A stretch of 64,000 nucleotides of DNA from Evansella vedderi (GTDB lineage Bacteria > Bacillota > Bacilli > Bacillales > Salisediminibacteriaceae), in NCBI RefSeq assembly GCF_030813435.1, contig NZ_JAUSUG010000003.1:248001-312000 (forward strand), read 5' to 3'. The position numbers and the translations under genes are program-made. Positions 51,076-59,428 of the stretch are shown here, one piece after another. How positions within the stretch are numbered: the stretch's first letter is position 1; each line of letters opens with the position of its first letter. Below the pieces are notes generated by a model. That model was given only the letters and a program-made list of their open reading frames with translations. It was not told the origin of the DNA and did no database searches.

Positions 51076-52008
51076 TTATTGTTTTTCCGCAATTCTAAGC
51101 TTTGCTGACTCTGCTCTTGGGTTTAATTCCAACTCTTCGTTTGACGCAACTATTGGCTTACGATTAATTAAAACCAACTCTGGCTGGAATTCATCTGGTA
51201 TAATTGGCAAATCTTTCGGTATATCCTCCCTTGTACTTCTCTGCTTAAATACTTGTTTACAAATACGATCCTCTAATGAGTGGAAGGTAATAACCGCCAG
51301 TCTTCCTTTAGGTGCTGTCATATCAATGGCATCGTTTAATGCACTTTCAAATACATTAAGCTCATCATTAACGGCAATCCTTATTGCTTGGAAGGTCCTT
51401 TTTGCCGGATGGCCCCCTTTCCTTCTTGCAGGTGCAGGAATGGCATCCTTGATGATTTCTACTAATTCAAAGGTCGTTTCAATGGGCTTCGTTTCTCTTG
51501 CCTTTTCAATTTTTCTAGCTATTTGCTTGGCAAAACGTTCTTCCCCATACCTTGAGATAATTTTCATGATTTTTTCAAACTTCCATTCATTAACAACCTC
51601 ATAAGCAGAAAGGGGTTGTCCTTGGTCCATCCTCATATCAAGGGGAGCATCAAAGCGATAGCTGAATCCTCGTTCTGGCTCATCAAATTGTGGAGATGAA
51701 ACACCAAGGTCGAAGACAAAACCATCGACTTGTTCTATTCCAAGGTGGATTAATTCCTTTTTTAAAAACTGAAAATTACTATGTACAAACAGAATTCGGT
51801 CTTTATAGGTATCTAATCGCTTTTTGGCGTGGGCTAATGCTCGTTCATCTTGATCAAAGGCAATCAACCTGCCTTTTTCACTAAGCTTAGTAACGATTTT
51901 CTCACTATGTCCTCCACCGCCTAGTGTACAATCAACATATATCCCGTCTGGATGAATGTTAAGTCCTTTTACAGTTTCTTCTTTTAAGACAGTTACATGT
52001 TCAAACAA
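51076..52008 (-). CDS. rsmH: 16S rRNA m4C1402 methyltransferase
   Basis: This 310-residue SAM-dependent methyltransferase (MraW) modifies C1402 of 16S rRNA. The SAM motif [15 protein letters not shown] is near residue 27. [20 protein letters not shown] and [17 protein letters not shown] mark the family, as do [20 protein letters not shown] and [15 protein letters not shown]. It follows mraZ as in nearly all dcw clusters. Confidence 0.97.
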   Translation of the reverse strand: MFEHVTVLKEETVKGLNIHPDGIYVDCTLGGGGHSEKIVTKLSEKGRLIAFDQDERALAHAKKRLDTYKDRILFVHSNFQFLKKELIHLGIEQVDGFVFDLGVSSPQFDEPERGFSYRFDAPLDMRMDQGQPLSAYEVVNEWKFEKIMKIISRYGEERFAKQIARKIEKARETKPIETTFELVEIIKDAIPAPARRKGGHPAKRTFQAIRIAVNDELNVFESALNDAIDMTAPKGRLAVITFHSLEDRICKQVFKQRSTREDIPKDLPIIPDEFQPELVLINRKPIVASNEELELNPRAESAKLRIAEKQ

Positions 52009-52072
52009 AGAATTGTCCTCCTTTATTAGATAAAAGGTAGTAGCTATTGCGTTGACTCGCAGTCACCGCTTC

Positions 52073-52113
52073 GAGTAGGTACAAAAGGTAAAACCGACCT
52101 TTAGTACCTACTC
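52073..52113. repeat. Palindromic element, copy P3, at the 3' end of mraZ
   Basis: GAGTAGGTAC plus AAAAGGT and ACCTTTAGTACCTACTC form a stem of about 17 pairs with one mismatch, directly at the mraZ stop codon. On the minus strand the loop side reads AAAGGTCGGTTTT, the same string as in the palindromes at 1611-1663 and 54506-54560. The arms are unrelated to theirs. Confidence 0.6.
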
Positions 52114-52544
52114 TATAGATCAAAATCAACGATACCTTCTGCGATTTCTGCAAAAGATTCTTCCGATTCTGCGAAATAGTCTTCCCAAATTTCCTTACTC
52201 CAAATCTCCACTCGATTCGAAACTCCGATTACAACGCATTCTTTTTCTAATTGCGCATAGGAACGGAGGGTTTGTGCAATGTTAACTCTCCCTTGTTTAT
52301 CTAGCTCACTTTCCGTAGCTCCTGAAAAGAAAAAACGGGTAAAGGCACGGGCATCTTTTTTTGTAAAGGGGAGAGTTTTTAATTTCTGTTCTAATTGTTT
52401 CCATTCTGGTTCAGGGTAGACAAATAAGCATTTATCCATCCCTCTTGTTACGACGAAGGTGGATCCTAGTTCTTCACGAAATTTTGCTGGGATTATCATC
52501 CTTCCCTTTTCATCAATCGTGTGATGAAATTCGCCCATGAACAC
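52113..52544 (-). CDS. mraZ: MraZ, transcriptional regulator of the dcw cluster
   Basis: This 143-residue AbrB-like double SpoVT/AbrB domain protein binds DNA as a ring. Both halves are visible: [20 protein letters not shown] and [20 protein letters not shown], each with the DxKGR/DxQGR core. The start is a GTG at 52544 (MFMGEFHH), six bases after GAGGAGGTGG; the seven upstream codons are not supported. In E. coli and Mycoplasma, MraZ controls its own operon by binding repeats in front of it; repeats of that kind are present here. Confidence 0.96.
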   Translation of the reverse strand: MFMGEFHHTIDEKGRMIIPAKFREELGSTFVVTRGMDKCLFVYPEPEWKQLEQKLKTLPFTKKDARAFTRFFFSGATESELDKQGRVNIAQTLRSYAQLEKECVVIGVSNRVEIWSKEIWEDYFAESEESFAEIAEGIVDFDL

Positions 52545-52559
52545 AGATATCCACCTCCT

Positions 52560-52606
52560 CCCCACTTTATAACACTAATTTACCACATCTCCCCACTTTT
52601 CACCAC
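52560..52606 (-). promoter_or_regulatory. MraZ-box-like operator of 10-bp spaced GTGG repeats
   Basis: On the minus strand three GTGG hexamers are spaced exactly ten bases apart: GTGGTG (52601-52606), GTGGGG (52591-52596) and GTGGTA (52581-52586). A decayed fourth, AGTGTT (52571-52576), is in phase, and a further GTGGGG lies at 52560-52565, one base out of phase. MraZ is known to bind such tandem repeats in its own promoter, with successive repeats on one DNA face. Confidence 0.7.
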
Positions 52607-52632
52607 TCTGACATAAATTTTTTCCACAAAAT

Positions 52633-52670
52633 AAAAAAAAGCCCACTAAGAGAGGGCTTCTCAGAGTGGG
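52633..52670 (-). terminator. Hairpin terminator between bshC and mraZ
   Basis: On the minus strand CCCACT and AGTGGG bracket a GAAGCCCTCTC-type inner region and are followed by eight T. It lies just upstream of mraZ and about 155 bases past repeat C2, so it may end readthrough from another unit; its position relative to bshC is immediately downstream in direction of transcription. Confidence 0.7.
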
Positions 52671-52696
52671 TAAATGTTAATGGAACTATTTAATTT

Positions 52697-52828
52697 TTTT
52701 CAAACGAAGTTGATTGAAGCGGAAAGCGAGTGCCTGGATCGTAAATCAACTGCCTAATTTAGCACAGCCAAAATAGTCTTCATTTATCGTAGTGTTTAAA
52801 AGGACTTGAGAATTTTGAACAGACTCTA
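52697..52828. repeat. Composite repeat, copy C2 (partial core retained)
   Basis: The flanks align along their length with copy C1 at 29121-29228 (CAAACGAAGTTGATTGAAGC at one side, TTTTGAACAG at the other). Between GTTGATT and AATCAAC (52709-52750) it carries a 20-base insert relative to C1. On the minus strand that insert contains CTCGCTTTCCG, which matches the GC-rich core of copies R2-R4. Confidence 0.7.
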
Positions 52829-54454
52829 TAAATAAATGTATACGTGTTTTCCTAATAAAGTGTCTTCCTCTTTCAGTTGATTGTATACTCTCGTAACTAA
52901 ATCATCGCCGTACAAGTTTAAAAAAGAGTAAATATTTATATACCTCTCTTGCAAATTACCATCGGGAATCAGTTCTACTTCAACCTCATCATATTTATTT
53001 AAGGCTGTTTTATTTTCGTGAAGAATAAAGCTGCTAAGTTGTTTTTCATACTGGATAAGCCCTTTTTTTAGTATGGCTTCATATTTTGAATGAACCGCGC
53101 TTGCACCTTTTCCTAATGTAGGGAAAGAGTATGCCAATTTCTCAGTTGTTGCTTCCAGTTCCTTTCTTGCTCTTTCAAAGGCCCCCTCCATATTAGATGG
53201 GGTATTCGCATCTAACCACAATTCCTTTTGTTCTGTCAAAGCTGCTTTTGAGACCTCACTAGCTTCCATACCGATCCATGCAAGATTTTTTTCAATTCGC
53301 CTAGAAATAAAGGTTAGGTGAACTCTAGGTAAAATAAGGGGCATGTTTATTTGCAGTGTATGGAACACTCTTCTTAAAGTTCCCCAATATTTCAACTCCC
53401 CAGGACCGGCAATAAAGGTAATAACAGGAAGCAATTTATCCTGCATGACAGGACGTGTTACCACATTATTACTCAATTGCAATGAATTTTGGTTAAGCTT
53501 CTGAAGTATCTCTTCTTCCATCCATTTATTTGCTCCGTTTTTTTCTTTAAAAAACATGCCTTCCTTTTCTAATAAAAAACGCTGCCCTTGGTCATGAATA
53601 AAAAGATGAGCATTCTTTTCATCGATTTCAATGGGCTCTCCAAATCCGGCCTCCTGGAAGCCCTTTGCCCCTTCATAAAAGGCGCTCCTTAAACGATCAT
53701 TATTAGTAACCATTTCCTTAAAATAAGGTCTTTCAATCTCTCTTATCCCTTGATCATGAGCATCCATCAATACTAATCCTGTACCGTTAAATAGACGGTG
53801 AATAATGGTAGCAAACCACTCCACATAAGTACAATCCTCTTTCACATCTTCTAACAAAGTAAGGTAAAGGTCTTTTGTAAAGGGGGTTTCCTGAAGATAT
53901 TGAAATGCCTCCTTTATAAACGCCCTTCCCTTTTCAGCTGAGATTATCCTATCGGAAGCCGGTCGCTTTATATCATTTCGTTCCCTAAGGTTAAACTTTC
54001 TTGATCGCTGACCACGGTGTAGATAAATATGATTTATTTCATCAACATCATGATCCTCTCCCGCAATCCAAAAGATGGGCACAACCGGAATATTTAATTT
54101 ATTTTCTATCGCTTTAGCTTCATGTAATATAGAAAATATTTTATTTATTGTATAAACAGGGCCAGTTAATAATCCTGCCTGCTGTCCGCCTACGACGACA
54201 ACAGAGTTTTTGTCCTCTAGTCGGGCTATTTGGGAATAGGTCGCTGGAGAGTCCGTAAATCGTTTATTAAAAGAAATTAATGATTTTATTAACTCTGAAC
54301 GCTGATAGCTCCTATTACGTACTTCCTTGTACCTTCTTAATAAACCTTCGTCATTAACAGGGTAATCGAAAAATTCCATTACTTTATCATTGTTATTTAT
54401 GTATTGTTGTAAAAAGGGTTGGTTTTTTAAATGATCTTCCAGAACCATTTTCAT
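52826..54454 (-). CDS. bshC: BshC, bacillithiol biosynthesis cysteine-adding enzyme
   Basis: This 542-residue protein is the YllA/BshC family enzyme that adds cysteine to GlcN-malate in bacillithiol synthesis. Typical segments are VVVGGQQAGLLTGPVYTINK near residue 87, PVFWIAGEDHDVDEINHIY (PIFWIAGEDHDVDEI here) near 125, and ITFIAGPGELKYWGTLR near 345. A coiled coil precedes the C-terminus. The start at 54454 has AAAGGTTG seven bases before it. It lies upstream of mraZ, as yllA does in B. subtilis. Confidence 0.95.
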   Translation of the reverse strand: MKMVLEDHLKNQPFLQQYINNNDKVMEFFDYPVNDEGLLRRYKEVRNRSYQRSELIKSLISFNKRFTDSPATYSQIARLEDKNSVVVVGGQQAGLLTGPVYTINKIFSILHEAKAIENKLNIPVVPIFWIAGEDHDVDEINHIYLHRGQRSRKFNLRERNDIKRPASDRIISAEKGRAFIKEAFQYLQETPFTKDLYLTLLEDVKEDCTYVEWFATIIHRLFNGTGLVLMDAHDQGIREIERPYFKEMVTNNDRLRSAFYEGAKGFQEAGFGEPIEIDEKNAHLFIHDQGQRFLLEKEGMFFKEKNGANKWMEEEILQKLNQNSLQLSNNVVTRPVMQDKLLPVITFIAGPGELKYWGTLRRVFHTLQINMPLILPRVHLTFISRRIEKNLAWIGMEASEVSKAALTEQKELWLDANTPSNMEGAFERARKELEATTEKLAYSFPTLGKGASAVHSKYEAILKKGLIQYEKQLSSFILHENKTALNKYDEVEVELIPDGNLQERYINIYSFLNLYGDDLVTRVYNQLKEEDTLLGKHVYIYL

Positions 54455-54505
54455 GACAATTCAACCTTTCACATCTCTATGGTGAGAAGAGTAGATAACA
54501 TCTGA

Positions 54506-54560
54506 TTTTAGAGGCTGTTCAAAAAGGTCGGTTTTTGAACTTTTTGAACAGCCTCTAAAA
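54506..54560. repeat. Palindromic element, copy P2
   Basis: TTTTAGAGGCTGTTCAAAAA and its perfect complement TTTTTGAACAGCCTCTAAAA form a 20-pair stem around a 15-base loop (GGTCGGTTTTTGAAC). The long stem and T-rich end could also terminate the panE-DUF3397 transcript. It closely matches the palindrome at 1611-1663. Confidence 0.8.
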
Positions 54561-54613
54561 ATAAATTCCGTTATATTATAGCAAAGAAATCTTTTCCCAC
54601 CAATTAACTTGCT

Positions 54614-55006
54614 CTAGTTTAATGCTAATGAATACATACGGTTAATGAGTCCATACAGCATTAACAAGAAATATAGACAAAAATAAACAAAAAATTGAAA
54701 TCTCCAAACCCCTTTAAACACTTTTTGAATATGTATGTCTTCATGGAGTCGCCAATGGAGTATTGTAAATACAGCACCTGTTACTAAGAAAAATAATATA
54801 AACAACCAAGCCAACTTTACTCCCCAGATTTCAAGGACAATAAAATAGACAGCAATAATAAACAGTAACGCTGTACAATCCACTGCTAGTTTTAAAGAAA
54901 ATATCTTGTTATGGGTAGTCTTTACCGCTATTAAATAGACAAGATATAAACCTATAAGTGGAATGGTTACTAATGTTGCAGCAACAAAGACTAGCACTTC
55001 CCCCAT
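54614..55006 (-). CDS. DUF3397-type integral membrane protein
   Basis: This 130-residue protein has four predicted membrane helices (LVFVAATLVTIPLIGLYLVY, LAVDCTALLFIIAVYFIVL, LAWLFILFFLVTGAVFTIL, FQFFVYFCLYFLLMLYGL) and short loops. I assign it to DUF3397 from size, topology and its position between panE and bshC, where such genes occur in Bacillaceae. The function is unknown. It abuts the panE stop codon directly and is probably coexpressed. Confidence 0.72.
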   Translation of the reverse strand: MGEVLVFVAATLVTIPLIGLYLVYLIAVKTTHNKIFSLKLAVDCTALLFIIAVYFIVLEIWGVKLAWLFILFFLVTGAVFTILHWRLHEDIHIQKVFKGVWRFQFFVYFCLYFLLMLYGLINRMYSLALN

Positions 55007-55903
55007 TTACCTTCCCCCTTCTAACCCCACAATAGAACGATGAACAAAGTTCGTTATCGGAACTGAGATATTTTTTTCAAAGGACTCCTTGATAATATAA
55101 CCTGTAATGGCATGTATTTCCGTTTTATTCCCTTGCTTCAAATCCCGCAGCATGGACGACTCATTTTCTGAAGTATTTTCAACAACATCAAGGACAGTCT
55201 CCCACTCACTTTCACATAAGCCCAATACTTCTATACCTTCTTTGAAAAGTCCTCTCATATTATCAATCCATTCGTCATTACTTAGGAGACAGCCATTTTT
55301 CACACCATAAAGGGCTGTTAATGGGTTGACAATTAAATTTATAAGCAACTTTCGCTTCAGCATATACTCTACACTATCTGTCTTTATTATTGGGAATTCC
55401 TTTGTGGAATGGGAAACCAGGGTGGCAAGTTCAAGGTCGAAATTAGTTATTCCTTTCCAAGACCCTAGAAAGATTTTTCCTAACCCTGTATGTTTAATAG
55501 TACGATCATTAAGCTTCATGGCACCATGAGTGACTACACCACCATAAATTGGACTAGTAAACAAGCTGGAAGCCTGCTCTAAATGTCCCATACCATTTTG
55601 TAAAAACAACATTGGTGGTAAATTACTGTACTTTTCCCACTTTTTAAAGAAATCATCTAGTTGGGTTTGTTTTAAGGCTATTATCCATACATCCCCATTT
55701 ATGTAATCATCCTTCTGGAAGGTTGAGGCATTTATATCTAAATTAAAAGATTGACCCTGTTTTTCAAGACAAAGCCCCTCCTGTAGGAGTTTCTCCCTTT
55801 GTTCACTTGTTCTAGTAACAACTGTAACAACATGTCCTTGTTTCCGTAAATAAAATGCCGCTAATAAACCAATTGCTCCCCCACCAATGATTACAACATT
55901 CAT
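55007..55903 (-). CDS. panE: Ketopantoate reductase family protein (YlbQ/PanE)
   Basis: This 298-residue NADPH-dependent 2-dehydropantoate 2-reductase makes pantoate for coenzyme A synthesis. The Rossmann motif MNVVIIGGGAIGLLAAFYLR starts the protein. The catalytic lysine region is KRKLLINLIVNPLTALYGVK near residue 165, and NKTEIHAITGYII is the C-terminal family motif. The start at 55903 follows AGAGGTGG; three upstream codons are dropped. A close paralogue with another ketoacid substrate cannot be excluded. Confidence 0.88.
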   Translation of the reverse strand: MNVVIIGGGAIGLLAAFYLRKQGHVVTVVTRTSEQREKLLQEGLCLEKQGQSFNLDINASTFQKDDYINGDVWIIALKQTQLDDFFKKWEKYSNLPPMLFLQNGMGHLEQASSLFTSPIYGGVVTHGAMKLNDRTIKHTGLGKIFLGSWKGITNFDLELATLVSHSTKEFPIIKTDSVEYMLKRKLLINLIVNPLTALYGVKNGCLLSNDEWIDNMRGLFKEGIEVLGLCESEWETVLDVVENTSENESSMLRDLKQGNKTEIHAITGYIIKESFEKNISVPITNFVHRSIVGLEGGR

Positions 55904-56071
55904 TAATCCCACCTCTTTTTAGGTCTTTCCTATCACTTATTTTAGCATATTTGTTTGCTAGCAAAAGGGAAAATAAATGGAGAATTTCTTTTCTTTTTTA
56001 TCTTTTTTAAATTATAATAAAATATAGATAATTAAAACTAGCTTTTTATAATTGTTGTGGAGGGGATCATT

Positions 56072-56560
56072 GTGGAGAAACATGAGGTTGTTCGTTTAAA
56101 TGTTAATTTCAAAACGTTAGAAGAGTTTGAAAATTTTAGGGAATACGGCCAACAAGAGCTTTCTATGAAGGAAGACCTTGAAGCAAATATTATTGAAAAT
56201 GACAGCGAATCACCATTTTATGGGGTTTATTTTGGAAATAAGCTTGTAGGGAGAATGAGTTTATATAAAATCGACAAGAAATTCGATCGCTATTTCGAGC
56301 CGCCGCAAGATTATTATGAGCTTTGGAAATTGGAAGTTTTACCTGGTTACCAAGGTAAAGGAATTGGTAAGAGCCTGGTGGATTATGCAAAAAGCTTGGG
56401 GCTCCCAGTAAAAACGAACGCTAGACAACGGTCTGATGATTATTGGACTAAATTAGGATTCGAACCACTTACATATCAATCAGAGCGTGACCGAGGTGAA
56501 AACCCATACGTTTGGTTCCCAGAAGGAGTGTCAGAACAAGTTTTTGATTCTGAGAAATAG
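56072..56560 (+). CDS. ylbP: YlbP, GNAT-family N-acetyltransferase
   Basis: This 162-residue protein has the acetyl-CoA binding motif EVLPGYQGKGIGKSLVDYAK near residue 95 and ends EQVFDSEK. The acceptor is unknown; the family is conserved near rpmF and mraZ in Bacillaceae. It starts at a GTG (56072) after GGAGGGG; a GTG five codons earlier is inside that site. It is read opposite to its neighbours and has a convergent terminator with the RsfA-like gene. Confidence 0.88.
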   Translation: MEKHEVVRLNVNFKTLEEFENFREYGQQELSMKEDLEANIIENDSESPFYGVYFGNKLVGRMSLYKIDKKFDRYFEPPQDYYELWKLEVLPGYQGKGIGKSLVDYAKSLGLPVKTNARQRSDDYWTKLGFEPLTYQSERDRGENPYVWFPEGVSEQVFDSEK

Positions 56561-56573
56561 ATACGGGAAGCAC

Positions 56574-56616
56574 AAAAAAGGTGTGTCAAAGTACTATTGA
56601 CACACCTTACTTTTTT
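56574..56616. terminator. Bidirectional terminator between ylbP and the RsfA-like gene
   Basis: AAGGTGTGTCAA and TTGACACACCTT form a twelve-pair stem with a seven-base loop, with A-run and T-run on opposite sides, between convergent genes. Confidence 0.93.
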
Positions 56617-56652
56617 CCTCATATATCAACATTTACCTTTAATAGAACCATT

Positions 56653-57198
56653 TTATTTAACGGTATATTGACTCCGTTTTGTTGCACGTTCCATAACATT
56701 GATCATTAGCTGATAATCATTTTTTACAATTTCATATTCGTGCTTTAAACGTGTCAACTCCTTTTCAAGAGCTCGATTTTCTTCTACTAATTCTTGTATC
56801 CGTTTCGTAGACGTACTCCCTTCCGACAATTCCCTTTCCTTTTTTAGGACCTCTTCCTTCTTCCCTAGCAGAAATTCAACCATTTCGTCTATGGTCTGAA
56901 CTACCGGCTTCCTTTCCAAGTTTCCTGGAGAGGCTTGTATAGAGGTAACTTCTTTATCCGCTTCAAAGTCATCCTTCTTTAATTGTTTCCTTTGTTTTTT
57001 TGCTAACTGTATTGCCGATTCATATTTCTTCCGTATGGAAGAGTTCCAGCGAAATCCGCATGCAGCTGGTGTTCTAGACAGCTTTTCTCCCACTTCTTCG
57101 AACGCTGCAAGCTGAGTACTCCCTTCACGAATATGGCGCAGTACTACTTCTGCTAACAACAGGTCTTCATCTTGATTCCATGCATCCTGTCTAACCAA
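56653..57198 (-). CDS. RsfA/YlbO family prespore transcription regulator
   Basis: This 181-residue protein has an N-terminal Myb-like DNA-binding domain ([20 protein letters not shown], then [20 protein letters not shown] and GFRWNS) followed by a basic stretch and a C-terminal coiled coil (about 125-165). This architecture is that of RsfA, which tunes SigF-dependent genes in the forespore, and of its paralogue YlbO. Position points to YlbO; sequence is close to both. I start it at a TTG (57198), nine bases after AAGGAGGG; the open frame extends 15 codons further. Confidence 0.87.
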   Translation of the reverse strand: MVRQDAWNQDEDLLLAEVVLRHIREGSTQLAAFEEVGEKLSRTPAACGFRWNSSIRKKYESAIQLAKKQRKQLKKDDFEADKEVTSIQASPGNLERKPVVQTIDEMVEFLLGKKEEVLKKERELSEGSTSTKRIQELVEENRALEKELTRLKHEYEIVKNDYQLMINVMERATKRSQYTVK

Positions 57199-57365
57199 AG
57201 AACTAATCCCTCCTTCTTCGTTTTTCACCTTATATGTATGCAATTAGTAGAAAAGATAGACTAATGTTCTAGAAATAGTATGAACCATTCTTAAATAAGC
57301 CATTCAGAAACCCATTTCTAGCTTTTCCTACCATGTGAAAAAGAGAGATTGTCCTATTAAAAGAA

Positions 57366-58106
57366 TTATTTTTTATTTAAAAATGCCCTTACAGCATCAT
57401 GGTGTTCCCTTGTCTCCCATAGACTAGCACAAGCTTCTACTTCTTTGTCCATTGCTAGAAACAAATCTTCCTTTTCACCTCTCGTAAGTAACAGGTCTTT
57501 GTATGTTTGTACAATAACTCCCTTTACCCATTTTTCGGTCCAACGATACAAATCCTCTAATGAAGTTACATCCGCAACAAACCCCAATTCTATTGCTTCC
57601 TTCATGGAAAACCTGTTGGTGGTACCTAACATCATCAATGCCTTTTCAAGACCTATCCGTCGTTTTAGCAAAGAAGCCCCTCCCCAACCAGTAGTTATAT
57701 GGAGATTTCCTTGGATAAAGCCGACCACGCCTATTCCCTTAGCAAAACGATAATCAACAGCACTAGCAATTTCAGCTCCTCCCCCAACCGCAGAGCCATT
57801 TAAATAAGCCACCGTTATAGCGGGAAAAGTAACAATTTCCTTTAATACCTCCCCCATAGGTCGGAGCATGGTTAAGGCATCCTCCCTTGTTAATAAACTG
57901 TGAAAGCTTTGTAAATCACCTCCACTGCAAAATACATCCCCTTCCCCCCGAATGATCAGGACCGACAAGTTACGATCTTGACGCAGCTCTTGCAAATGCA
58001 TCTTTAAATCATTTATGACATCGAAATCGACGGCATTTCGTCTTTCTGGACGGTTTAAAATAATCTCCGCAACGTGCTCTGACTGCTTCCGACAAATAAC
58101 TTTCAT
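57366..58106 (-). CDS. Crotonase-fold enoyl-CoA hydratase/isomerase family protein
   Basis: This 246-residue protein has the oxyanion-hole motifs VFCSGGDLQSFH near residue 58 and YLNGSAVGGGAEIASAVDYR near 103. Where classical enoyl-CoA hydratases have an active-site glutamate (PEITLG type), this has GNLHITTGWGGASLLKRRIG. The GWGG segment recalls ECHDC1-type acyl-CoA decarboxylases rather than hydratases; that is an inference from memory of the family. The substrate is unknown. It is monocistronic between an RsfA-like gene and a repeat-rich gap. Confidence 0.82.
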   Translation of the reverse strand: MKVICRKQSEHVAEIILNRPERRNAVDFDVINDLKMHLQELRQDRNLSVLIIRGEGDVFCSGGDLQSFHSLLTREDALTMLRPMGEVLKEIVTFPAITVAYLNGSAVGGGAEIASAVDYRFAKGIGVVGFIQGNLHITTGWGGASLLKRRIGLEKALMMLGTTNRFSMKEAIELGFVADVTSLEDLYRWTEKWVKGVIVQTYKDLLLTRGEKEDLFLAMDKEVEACASLWETREHHDAVRAFLNKK

Positions 58107-58169
58107 TCATAAGCTCCTTTCTATACAGCAATTACAATATATTTAATATAGGGCTACCCTTTTTGAATA

Positions 58170-58216
58170 CTCAATGGTACCAATTTCAAACTGGACGGAG
58201 GTCTACCGCGAAAATA
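58170..58216. repeat. Direct repeat, copy A of three
   Basis: It reads TCAATGGTACCAATTTCAAA, CTGGACGGAGGTCTACC, and then AAAAT. It aligns with copies at 58371-58417 and 58602-58647 in ATGGT at the left end and GGTCTACC at the right. Confidence 0.65.
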
Positions 58217-58238
58217 CCAATTATGTTGTATTCGCTAC

Positions 58239-58335
58239 GGTCCACTCCCTTTCCGCGGACGACCTGTCAAGCCCCCACGGGCTTTGCCCTGTGTGGTCTT
58301 GGCTTGCTCGTTCTTCCGCAGAAGTGTCGTGGACC
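58239..58335 (+). repeat. Dispersed GC-rich repeat core, copy R7
   Basis: It is bounded by GGTCCAC (58239-58245) and its exact complement GTGGACC (58329-58335). The core starts TCCCTTTCCGCGGACGACCT, and later has CTTCCGCAGAAGTGTC, related to but diverged from copies R3 and R4. It lies between direct repeats A and B. Confidence 0.7.
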
Positions 58336-58370
58336 TTCGCTCATTCCAATGCAGATTAATATTTTCATTC

Positions 58371-58417
58371 TCTATGGTGCAAAATTACTATTGCATGGAG
58401 GTCTACCCTAGAAAATA
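58371..58417. repeat. Direct repeat, copy B of three
   Basis: It reads TCTATGGTGCAAAATTACTA, TTGCATGGAGGTCTACC, and then GAAAAT. It is the copy most similar to both others. Confidence 0.7.
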
Positions 58418-58513
58418 TAAACCTGTATTGGGTCGCTACCCATAAAGTGGTAAAAGATAGCGACTCTAGCGACGAGAGTAGGATCTAGAGTTTTCTCTTA
58501 TACCACAAGTATA

Positions 58514-58548
58514 GTTATGTCCTCAAAATCGCTTTCTGAGGACATAAC
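58514..58548. other. Perfect 12-bp inverted repeat
   Basis: GTTATGTCCTCA and TGAGGACATAAC are separated by eleven bases. Neither strand has a T-run after it. The half-site TGTCCTCA recurs alone at 58568-58575. The role is unknown. Confidence 0.6.
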
Positions 58549-58601
58549 TTCCAAAATTTTACCCTCTTGTCCTCAAAAAATGTTAGAATTGTGTCCACTT
58601 G

Positions 58602-58647
58602 CTCCATGGTGCATATCCCATTTGCATCAAGGTCTACCAAAAATAAA
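58602..58647. repeat. Direct repeat, copy C of three
   Basis: It reads CTCCATGGTGCATATCCCAT, TTGCATCAAGGTCTACC, and then AAAAATAAAAAC. It lies just before the rpmF terminator. Confidence 0.7.
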
Positions 58648-58658
58648 AACGCAAATAT

Positions 58659-58689
58659 AAAAAAACAGGAAGGTCAGTCCTCCCTGTTT
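58659..58689 (-). terminator. Terminator of ylbN-rpmF
   Basis: On the minus strand AACAGGGAGG and CCTTCCTGTT pair with one mismatch and are followed by seven T, shortly after the rpmF stop. Confidence 0.88.
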
Positions 58690-58697
58690 CATCGTAA

Positions 58698-58871
58698 TTA
58701 TTTGTTTACTACGTTCTCGCCCTTGTATGTTCCACACTCTTTACATACGCGGTGTGATAACTTCATTTCACCACATTCAGGACATTTTACCATACCTGGT
58801 ACACGAAGTTTAATGTGCGTACGACGCATTCTTTTTTTCGTTTTACTGGTTCTTCTAAAAGGTACTGCCAT
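58698..58871 (-). CDS. rpmF: 50S ribosomal protein L32
   Basis: This 57-residue zinc-ribbon L32 starts [20 protein letters not shown] and ends ENVVNK. Both zinc CxxC pairs (CPEC and CKEC) are intact, so this is the zinc-binding C+ form. The start at 58871 follows GGAGGTGGG. It lies downstream of ylbN, the usual pairing. Confidence 0.96.
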   Translation of the reverse strand: MAVPFRRTSKTKKRMRRTHIKLRVPGMVKCPECGEMKLSHRVCKECGTYKGENVVNK

Positions 58872-58918
58872 GAGTCCCACCTCCTTGGAGATCATTCAGA
58901 AACATGTACGAAGCATGT

Positions 58919-59428
58919 TTATTTTGTTTCATCAAAGAACTTTTCCAGTTCCTTTAAACGAGGATCAATTTTTACCGAATCCTCTTCCTTTGTTTGCAGC
59001 TCCCAGTCTTTACCTGACGCTGGAGCAAGACCTTCGTCTTCATTACTGAAGACACGGAGCGGTTTTTCTAACAAAATACGTTCTAATACATAAGGGAATA
59101 AATCAACCGTGTTTCCTTTAACCTTGTGAACTTCATCTTCTTCATCGAAAACAGCCATTTCATCCAATTGAAATATTTCGACAGCTTCAATATTAAAAGG
59201 ATACTCCACATCATTTAAAGTTCGGGCACATGGTAGTGTCATGGAACCAGAAATTACGAGGCGAAAGGTTACGGACTGCTTCATAATACGAGCATCCCCT
59301 ATCACTCGCACAGGAGTAATGTCACGAATTTCACGGTCTATTTTCTTAATTTCACTCACATCGACAGACTCATCGATATGCAACCCTTTTTCTTTATAGG
59401 TCAACAACTGTTGAACCGACCATTTCAT
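58919..59428 (-). CDS. ylbN: YlbN/YceD family protein (DUF177)
   Basis: This 169-residue protein has the family pattern with FRLVISGSMTLPCARTLNDV near residue 52 and DLFPYVLERILLEKPLRVFS near 108. The family is widely linked to rpmF and implicated in 23S rRNA maturation or accumulation; the mechanism is not settled. A single cysteine of the usual motif is kept (PCARTL). It precedes rpmF by about 50 bases. Confidence 0.92.
   Translation of the reverse strand: MKWSVQQLLTYKEKGLHIDESVDVSEIKKIDREIRDITPVRVIGDARIMKQSVTFRLVISGSMTLPCARTLNDVEYPFNIEAVEIFQLDEMAVFDEEDEVHKVKGNTVDLFPYVLERILLEKPLRVFSNEDEGLAPASGKDWELQTKEEDSVKIDPRLKELEKFFDETK

Noticed and set aside
58163-58411. 82-codon plus-strand open frame
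   Set aside because: It covers direct repeat A and core repeat R7; composition follows the repeats.
58170-58647. Possible CRISPR array from three direct repeats
   Set aside because: Spacers are about 150-180 bp, repeats are diverged, and there are no cas genes.
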